64,000 bases of DNA from Timema cristinae (Eukaryota; Arthropoda; Insecta; Phasmatodea; Timematidae), in the NCBI GenBank assembly GCA_039000515.1, contig JBCFYV010011135.1:5640212-5704211 (forward strand). Reading direction: 5' to 3'. Below the pieces are notes generated by a model that ran no database searches, was not told the DNA's origin, and saw only the letters and a program-made list of their open reading frames with translations. A program made the translations under genes and the position numbers. Of this stretch, positions 56,930-64,000 are shown in pieces. The stretch's first letter is position 1, and each line of letters starts with the position of its first letter.

Positions 56930-58090
56930 CAATTCTGAATTTAGATGGGCTGTAAGTACCCTTGCGCAGGTTAACATTTCGTCAATTGTTAATATACAAC
57001 AATTTTCTCAATTAATGACTCAAATGTTTAAGTAACAATAATATATTTTTACTTATAGAGAGGATTTTAAAATTTACGTTTAGCATACTTCAAAACCATT
57101 GCGACACTTAAGAGTATGCATTACATGCCAATCAACTCCGTGATACAGTCGGCTTGAAATCGTAAATTTACACGAACACTATTGCACGTGAATAATTTAT
57201 TATTAAACTTTAATGGAAATAAAGACTTACTAGAAGTTACTAATACTTAACATTGTTAAGGTCAAAGAGACGGACAAGCCCGGAGAGGTTTTGAATAATA
57301 TCTCAACTATCATAAAAGATCAAAATTACGATGAACAGACTATATTAATACTAGGGTTAAAGGTCGATCTCACGGGTATTTTTAATGTTTCATGTAAGGA
57401 AACTTTAACGTCGTTGAAAGTCGATCTTTGATTCTTCTAAGCTCACAACTGTATCAAATACAATTTCAGTGTGGCCAAAATAACCGTAATCGATAAAAAT
57501 CGGTGATCTTATAAGAAAACCAGATAGTTTAATATAAAAAATGTGCATTTTATCTAATCTAGAAAGGTGGGGGACATAAGAATATGAGGAAATATTGGAA
57601 CTAAGGAAAACATTTATGGACAAAAAAAAATGTTAAAATTAGAATGAAGAAACGATGGGCTATCGTGGGATCTTTGATATGTCTCATAAGTCAATCAAGG
57701 CCCAAAAATATGGCCGATCCTTATTACAGCAGATACGTTTGGTTTGATTTTCCATAAATAGTAATCTTAACAGGATTTTAAATGTATGTCACAAGCATAT
57801 TGGCAGTTGACCAAAATAACTTTAATTGAATAGAATAATTCCTAGTGAAACCAGGCAACGCCCAGGACATAAGATTAAAATATTGTTGATATTGAAATAT
57901 ATAGAAAATTAAATTAAATGTTTCAACTGAAGCAATATTTCATTTATTTTGACAGAAAAATATGTTTTGTCGTAAAAATTGAAAAATACGGATACTAACC
58001 GGTGCTCTGGTGTGAACTCATTTATTAAATAATATTTTTTCTGACTCTACGCTTATGTATGAAATACGCTAGTGTGTAGTGGCTGAAGCA
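56930..58090. other. No firm gene; weak 72-residue minus frame; decayed MITE near 57.9 kb
   Basis: The minus frame 57,405-57,623 has mixed composition (contains IFIDYGYFGHTEIVFDTVVS) but no recognised domain or splice signal. 57,885-57,985 (TTGTTGATATTG, AAATTAAATTAAATG, AAGCAATATTTCATTTATTT) is a TTAA-MITE fragment. Confidence 0.3.
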
Positions 58091-58268
58091 TATTATTATT
58101 ATTATTATTATTATTATTAGTGTTTATAAGTCTGCCGACACGATGAGATAATTAGGATGTAATGGATGAAGAAGGTTGAATCAAGAGGAAGTGGAAAACC
58201 ATTTAGGATAAATACTCTTAATACACCCGACCGGTAATCATTTGTCCAGTCTATTTGGGAGAGTGCTG

Positions 58269-58855
58269 CATTAAACCAGCGTTTATCAAACTGGGCGCCT
58301 CCATATTTGTCCCAGGCTCCGTGAGGCGATTTGATAATATTATTTATTTGTTTTTCACACTATAAAATAGCATCAGAAATTACCCACTTCGGTGGCCGCA
58401 TGGTTTAAGGCGCAACTCTCGCAGTAAACAAGACTGTCGCCGATGATTGGGGGAATAGAGATTCAGATATCCGTTGTGTGTACTGAGGTTAGTTTTTTTT
58501 AAATGGTGTTTCCCTCGTCCTACAAGCAAATTCTGGTATACTTCCACTAAATATAACCTTCGTATCCCCCTAAAACCATTATGTAACTAGTATATAAGCG
58601 TATAACCCAACCGGGTAGTTAAACGCAGTGCTAAAAAAGATCATCAGTAATTAGGATTGCCAATTCTTTAAAATCTGAATAAAGAAACAGCCAGAACATA
58701 TTATCTGTTTGTTTTATAATTTTATTCTTGTAAATTTAACTGTCTTTATTGAATGTTCACAATATTAGTGTAAAAACTATTATGGCTTCTGCATGTATTT
58801 TTTTATGGTGAAGGGTTCCTTTGGTTTAAAAAGTTTAGGAACCCTTGCTTTAGAC
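58269..58855. mobile_element. hAT-type MITE inserted in a SINE
   Basis: Element 58,277-58,847: left CAGCGTTTATCAAACTGGG, right (reversed) CAAGGGTTCCTAAACTTTTT. Flanks CATTAAAC and CTTTAGAC agree at 6 of 8. About 570 bp including the nested SINE, about 300 without it. Confidence 0.72.
58371..58653 (+). mobile_element. SINE family A nested in the hAT MITE, 12-bp TSD
   Basis: CATCAGAAATTA (58,371-58,382) and CATCAGTAATTA (58,642-58,653), one mismatch. Head CCCACTTCGGTGGCCGCATG, tail GCAGTGCTAAAAAAGA. Confidence 0.93.
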
Positions 58856-58865
58856 CATTCAACAG

Positions 58866-59149
58866 AAGAGAAATAATTATGTTTCTACTGGAAAAATATT
58901 TGATTTATTTTGACTAAAGATTTGTATTCCTTAAATTTATAAATGACAGCTGGACGCGATAATCAGTTCCGGCACAGGGTGTCATTTTTCAATTTAATTT
59001 TCAATCTAAATAATATGATATGTATTGTATATACTACATAACCGTAACTAACAAAAATAATAGCTTAGTTATGTAATCCATAAACAAAAATGTTACCTTA
59101 AAAACTGCAAAAATACTGCCCTTTTCTCACACGTACAACCCCACCTTAA
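58866..59149 (+). mobile_element. TTAA-type MITE
   Basis: AATTATGTTTCTACTGG, AAATATTTGATTTATTTTGA, a CATTTTTCAATTT piece of the tRNA-like cassette, AAAAACTGCAAAAATACTGC, end CACACGTACAACCCCACC to TTAA 59,146-59,149. Confidence 0.6.
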
Positions 59150-59154
59150 CATCG

Positions 59155-59325
59155 TGCGTGGACGGTATCAAGAGCGAGACTGAGGTGAAAATTGTGGGGT
59201 GGGTTGAAATGCAATCCATCACACTGCTCGTGTTGGGTTACATCTCAGAAATGTCTCAGCAGATGTCACCACGAGACGAGACATCAACTCATCTGACGGA
59301 GGTAGGTCGAGGGAGAAGAAGGTGA
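59155..59325 (+). pseudogene. Open frame directly after the MITE, unknown
   Basis: Reading from 59,155 the frame holds KSETEVKIVGWVEMQSITLL and PRDETSTHLTE up to GAG|GTAGGT at 59,301, a possible donor; unspliced it stops at 59,325. GC-richer than its flanks to about 59,480. The left side is cut by the MITE, so it may be an exon or transposon gene broken by that insertion. Unrecognised. Confidence 0.22.
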
Positions 59326-60077
59326 TGTCTCATGTGTTTAGAAAGCCCAGGCCTTAGTTCCTGTTGGCCGTGACACGACAGTGTGTGAATGTTTCCGGTG
59401 AGAACGGGACTGAGCCATCGGCGAGGTTTGCCATTTCCCTACTAAGAAGCAGCCTCTTCTAACCAAATAGCACCGTTTTTACATCGTGTATAAATACAAA
59501 CAAAATCTGTAAAATTAATTATTTGATTTCCATATTTTCCTCGCGTTTACGTTTCAAGGTCAGTACCAATTATCTATCAGACCTTAAAAAATTTGAGATC
59601 TTAAGGAACATCTCCTCAGGCAGCACCCGCATCTTACTGTCCATCTAAAAACACCTTGATCACACTGGGACGGAGCTCAAGTTCAGACCTACCCATCACC
59701 AGAAAAAAACAGTTTAAACGAGGTTCACACCTTAGCCATCGTGCCACCGATGTGATTCTTTTTAATTAAGCTAGAAGTGTCATTCACTTTAAATGGGGAT
59801 ACAAAGTACAATTATTTTGTCGACAATTTATTTTACTGGGTAGCGTCTTTGACAACTGATCTTATTTAGAAATATCTTTTTAACAGCTTCTACAGGTATT
59901 AAAGAAAATTGATAAATGAAAAGCTTTCCAAAGAAATGCCAACCATTTTAAGTAGTATCGAATTAAACAATGGTCTTCCGAATCAAAGTCGATCTAGAAT
60001 TATCTGTGTTGTCTCACTAACTCTTCAGGCTATACACATATTTACATGAATGAAATAAGAGATATTAGGATATTAAT

Positions 60078-60333
60078 TATCCACTTCATTGGACAAATGG
60101 TTTAAGGCATCACTTTCGTGTTAGACTGGCCTGATTAAGACGTGGGAATCAAGGTTCTAATCCCGTTCGGGTCTACTGAAGGTGGTTTTACATAAATGGT
60201 TTCACACTCTATCTCCACGCAAATGCGAGTAGATTACCTTTAAAATGCTTCCTTTCTCATCACTACCTCATTAAAATCGTCATAATATAAGGTTATAAGC
60301 TAAACCGGTATTAAGATGCTGTGATAAAAGTAT
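60078..60333 (+). mobile_element. SINE family A
   Basis: CACTTCATTGGACAAATGGT through GGTTCTAATCCCGTTCGGG and CTCTATCTCCACGCAAATGC to TATTAAGATGCTGTGATAAA. Confidence 0.83.
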
Positions 60334-60736
60334 ATATTAGAAGAAATGCACCTACATCTGAGAATAAATAGAGCGGAAATATATTAATTTTAGGGGGGAG
60401 TGGAGGGGGGTTAAGTGCACTCGTCCAGTATCTAAGCCCTGGAAAACCAGATGAGATTGTTGCTCTTGTCCACGTGTTAACGGATACAAATCAGAAGTGT
60501 CTTACGATATGAGTATGGTCTTTTATTATTCGGGCAATCTAGCGTTGGTACTGATCACCAATGACGAAAATCATATTGCCTGGTTAAACACGAGAAGGCC
60601 AGACTTTAAGAAAATGAATATGTATCCACGTTAAGAGATGCAAGACTACCGCCAAAAGCAAACGACAAGAAGTGAACCACGGTTTGCCGGCTAAGAGTAA
60701 ACCGTGTATAGATAGCCGCCCGCTTTTTTTTTCAAG

Positions 60737-60981
60737 CACCGCGTCTTACTACGGCCTCAGGCTACACACATATGTAGAAATTACGCTAGTGAGTTAGCAA
60801 CAAGGAAAGTTGGATTTAGAGGAAGTGTATCAACATTTGCGTGTAGGGAGATTGGAAAACTATTTTGTTTGGGGGAAAAACCTCAGTAGACCCAACTGGG
60901 ACTTTAACCACGGTCTCCCTGTCATCGGCTGTATTATCTAACACTAGAGTGATGCCTCAAACTATGGGCCACCGAAGTAGG
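60737..60981 (-). mobile_element. SINE family A
   Basis: GCACCGCGTCTTACTACGGC to TATGGGCCACCGAAGTAGG. The 61-residue plus frame at 60,865-61,050 starts inside it and is not a gene. Confidence 0.85.
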
Positions 60982-61049
60982 CCGCATGATTTTGCTGGCC
61001 CCAGAGTGTCGTCTCCGGTGTCGACACCGGTCCATTTATCGAGAATTTA

Positions 61050-61950
61050 GTGCCACCTATTGAAAGCGGATAAACTTCCCCTAGTTTCTGGAAATTTATT
61101 TTTTCATGCAGATCTTTTTACTTGCACTATATTATCTATCACATATCACATGTATGCATATTTTAAAACAAAATAATTTACCAAACTATATTTTGTATCT
61201 GTTTTTAATTATTTTATAAGCATACGTTTTTTATCCAAGAATATTTTCCAGATCTATTGATTAGCAGCAGATTTTCTCATAAAAAACCAATAGTGAAGGT
61301 AAAATAATATAAATGGTTACATATCTAAAACATTAGTTCATGAGTTTATTCTTCTTTTACTGTAGAAACTAAATAATTCCCTGATTTATATTTATCTAAT
61401 GGGTTTTCTCTTAAGTCCACAAAATACACATTTTTTTTCCATGCATTTTTAATTAATAAAATGGATCAATAGATCCATAACGCCGCATTAATTATATCGA
61501 CTCTAAAATAATGATTTTTTTTTTAAATACTGTGATAAATATTTTAATATAAGTTTTTATTTCCATATGAAATCCTGAAACTATTTTATATTATTATGTA
61601 AAAACAGGCTAAAAGTATATTATTAGTAAGAAAATTATATAAATTAAGTCCGTAAATTGTTGATATTAATATATTTTAACACTTATATGTATTACAATAG
61701 AAATTAAAATGAGTTAATAACTATAAATGCCAATACATTCTGGAATCCCTCTATATTGTCCCGTAAAGAAAAATCTTCACAACGTCATGCGTGATTGCCA
61801 TTTAATTATTGTTCACAAAACTTCCCAGCGCGTGCCTAATATTAAAATATGAGGGGTGAAGCACGAAGAAAATGGTTTGTCGATAGCAATTAGACCATAA
61901 TTACATGTTTGCGCGCTCCGTCAAGCTGTATAATGGCCTCTCTTAAATTT
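61050..61950. other. AT-rich DNA without recognised repeats
   Basis: No SINE, MITE or exon seen; possibly intronic or 3' flank of the minus-strand gene proposed at 62 kb. Confidence 0.4.
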
Positions 61951-61974
61951 ATATATATATGTGTGTGTGTGTGT
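61950..61974. repeat. (TA)n(TG)n microsatellite
   Basis: TATATATATATG followed by TGTGTGTGTGTG. Confidence 0.9.
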
Positions 61975-62026
61975 AATTCACATGCTGCCAGTTAAAAAGG
62001 AAACGATAATTTACGCTTCCACTCAC

Positions 62027-62152
62027 CACACAGATAGAATTGAAGCAGTAGACATATCATCCAGTTCATCGAATGACGGCGATTTCGTATCGGCGACACT
62101 GCGACCTTTGACAGCTTCAAACGGATCCGATTTTTTATTCCTTCCGAATGTT
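62027..62152 (-). CDS. Candidate internal exon of a host gene, phase 2-2
   Basis: On the minus strand GTGATACAG precedes 62,152 (acceptor) and TGTGTG|GTGAGT follows 62,027 (donor). The 126-nt exon carries 41 whole codons without a stop: TFGRNKKSDPFEAVKGRS near its start, SPSFDELDDMSTASILSV at its end. Serine/acidic-rich, non-repetitive, hydrophilic, so likely a cytoplasmic or linker segment. Both ends are phase 2 and the length is divisible by three, so it could be skipped without breaking frame. Codon-like GC structure contrasts with the AT-rich flanks. No family recognised. The plus-strand frame across it is the shadow. Confidence 0.6.
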
Positions 62153-62159
62153 CTGTATC

Positions 62160-62690
62160 ACACCAAACAATGCGCACAGTTCACTAACATGATGACTTTG
62201 TTCAACAAATCGTTTAGTAATCATTCAAACAATTAATTTTGTTGTAATTTCTTGCTTTTCTTTTTATTCGTTGCACAAAATAGAGCCTTTATATCATACC
62301 CATGGAAATTAGATAGACCTATCGAATCATTATCGTGTCTCATATATCTGTTAACAATCGTTTATCAAGTATCGTTATTTCACTCGTTGAAATGACCTTC
62401 ACTATTTTACCTCTTAATTACAAACTAAGTAGTAATTCAAGCGTTTTACTAACAGTTCTCTTTGAATATGTTTCCAAAATGTGTATGACACTTTTTTTAA
62501 ATACAATTAGGTTAAAATCAAGTATAAATAAACCTATAAATTAATTGGTCATTCATGAAGATGTCTTTAAACACACGATCCTAAATTTGAATACATGTTC
62601 TACATTTATTTTATTTTATTGCATTCTTGTTATTAACAATGAACAACTCTCACACACAGCTATTGTTGGTAAATTTATTACGCGATGATA
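62160..62690. other. AT-rich, probably intron of the proposed gene
   Basis: Lies between the promoter-like patch and the candidate exon; no repeat recognised. The plus frame 62,335-62,544 is AT-rich and unsupported. Confidence 0.35.
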
Positions 62691-62694
62691 TTAA

Positions 62695-62885
62695 TTGTCG
62701 TACTCTCGATAGACGGACTCGACCCGAAGAAGACGGCAACTCCGCTTGATCTACGGAGTCTGGACACCGACCGTCCAGCGCGCGGTAGTTTTATAGTTCT
62801 CACTTTACTCACTTATCGCGCCTCGGAGCGCATGCGCTTTTGACAGCGAAAACTGTATTACGGCGAACATATACTGGGAATTGGG
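62695..62885 (-). promoter_or_regulatory. CpG-containing promoter-like patch
   Basis: Short GC/CpG-rich island in AT-rich DNA. GCGCATGCGC at 62,828-62,837 is a perfect NRF-1/Ewg-type palindrome. TATAAAA on the minus strand is 62,789-62,795, 40 bp downstream of it. Minus-strand transcription would run toward the exon at 62.15 kb. The putative leader has no useful ATG before the AT-rich part, so it would be a 5' UTR. Confidence 0.45.
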
Positions 62886-63454
62886 AAACTGGAGAATGGA
62901 ACATTCCAGCAAAATAACAGTGTGAATCTAGTTATATTTAGAAATAAAACGGAATTGAGCACAAAACAAGAAATAAATAAATTCGTTTTGAATTCATTTC
63001 TCAAAGGTTTTATTACAAATAACGCTACTCCAGTGCAAGAAAGACTAATCTCAAAAAATTTTGTGCTGATATAAATGATAAAGCAAATGGAAAATATTAC
63101 TATAATTAAGAGACAACTTTAATGTGTTTTTTTAAATAAATGAACAATACTGAGTATAAAATCCATAAACATGTATTTAGGCCTTGCACACATTGTAATA
63201 ACAATTTTAAATAACCTTTTGTTTTAGTAATAAATATATTAACAATGCTAGAATCCACTTAATACTATAAGCCAAATATTTTTTTTACATAAAACATGGT
63301 GCAGTATATAACTGGAAGGGGTAAACTTTTTTTATTTGGCCATAACCTGCTTGATATTTGAGTATAGCAGCCTTGTACTGAGACAGTTATATATTAACTA
63401 GAAATGTAATACGCCATGTATTCGTGGTCAAGCAGCTTTTTAAGACGTTGGTTA

Positions 63455-63548
63455 GATATTCACCCAGTCTGGATTAGAACCCTGACCTCCCCCGTCACTG
63501 GAAAATCAGATAATATGAGCCTGAAATTTAGCCCACGTGCCCTCTGAT
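63455..63548 (-). mobile_element. SINE family A, head half
   Basis: CACCCAGTCTGGATTAGAAC, CCTGACCTCCCCCGTCACTG and a decayed head to GCCCACGTGCCC. Body and tail absent. Confidence 0.55.
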
Positions 63549-63670
63549 GCAATCTATCATATTTTCGGTCTCCTATATTCTTTTTCCATTATAATATAAT
63601 GTATTATGTAGTACATGCAGTTTTGACTCATATACAAATAAAGCATGTAAATAAATATTAGTATCATCAA

Positions 63671-63678
<8 letters not shown>

Positions 63679-63710
<32 letters not shown>
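63679..63710. repeat. (TA)n microsatellite
   Basis: About 16 TA units followed by AATAATAATAAT. It creates the isoleucine/tyrosine run in the minus frame at 63,573-63,866, which is not a gene. Confidence 0.93.
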
Positions 63711-63714
<4 letters not shown>

Positions 63715-64000
63715 ATAATAATATGTACCATATACCTATTGATTTTAAATAAAAAAATAATAAGTTTTTTAAAGTAGGGATTTTGCATAAAATGACCGAG
63801 GGGGCAGAATTTGAAGGATGGCTCAGTGTATATATTAATAATTACTTTGTGGAGGAAAAAAAGCATATTGTATTATAGAAAACATGTTGAAAAGAAGTAG
63901 ATCCTCACTTCAAAGTAATTATTACGAGTGGAGAATTTGCAGTCCCGTTTTCTATAAATTGTTGTGCCCTGCTATATTATGTTTAAATTGAGATAGTAAA

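Larger units (their letters stand above)
58120..58861 (-). mobile_element. SINE family A split by a hAT element
   Basis: 58,120-58,276 is a reversed family A body and head start (GAGAGTGCTGCATTAAAC). The remainder of the head, AGACCATTCAACAG, resumes after 58,852. A TTA tract at 58,091-58,119 is its 3' tail. Confidence 0.75.

Noticed and set aside
63573..63866. 97-residue minus-strand frame
   Set aside because: Its core is the (TA)n microsatellite (Ile/Tyr run).

Overview
This is AT-rich eukaryotic nuclear DNA, almost certainly from an arthropod with a repeat-laden genome. The evidence is tRNA-headed SINEs with target-site duplications, decayed non-LTR retrotransposons whose reverse transcriptase resembles the RTE-like elements common in insects, several MITE types, satellites, and a 100-N scaffold gap (1886-1985). 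There are no bacterial operons, phage genes or CRISPR arrays. Species was not determined; a hemimetabolous insect is only a guess. All coordinates of decayed repeats are approximate unless a duplication or terminal repeat fixes them.

Layout. 1-1985: AT-rich start, then a GC-richer stretch that degrades into homopolymer-rich, probably low-quality sequence before the gap. 2-27 kb: dispersed repeats in gene-poor DNA. They include SINEs of two main families (called A and C here) that share one 3' tail, a third tRNA-headed family (B), a 472-bp TA-flanked foldback MITE, two TTAA-bounded MITEs joined through one shared TTAA, a Harbinger-like MITE carrying a nested SINE, and two old degenerate satellites. 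27,787-41,111: one 13.3-kb mobile element bounded by a perfect 6-bp duplication (CATATT). It begins AG, ends CT, and has kilobase-scale terminal inverted repeats. These are structural marks of Polinton/Maverick elements, but no polymerase, integrase or ATPase gene is visible. Its arms are arrays of SINE-derived units, its core holds a minisatellite grown from retrotransposon 3' coding sequence, and it keeps two or more broken reading frames, one with a recognisable protein pattern. 41-55 kb: more SINEs, a 45-bp minisatellite of about 21 copies, and two convergent reverse-transcriptase fragments. 55-64 kb: hAT-type MITEs, one of them in a three-layer SINE/hAT/SINE nest, then a quieter segment.

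Host coding DNA is sparse. The best candidate is a 126-bp minus-strand exon (62,027-62,152) with splice signals on both sides, about 0.6 kb downstream of a CpG-containing promoter-like patch that carries a perfect GCGCATGCGC palindrome and a TATAAAA. Weaker candidate exons lie at 18,464-18,580 and 45,212-45,364. Most open frames elsewhere are repeats read as protein.

The most unusual material is the Polinton-like element, whose inverted repeats are built from more than 25 copies of a SINE fragment with a pol III B-box-like motif, and the minisatellite inside it whose one-, three- and about twenty-unit states can all be seen in this window.
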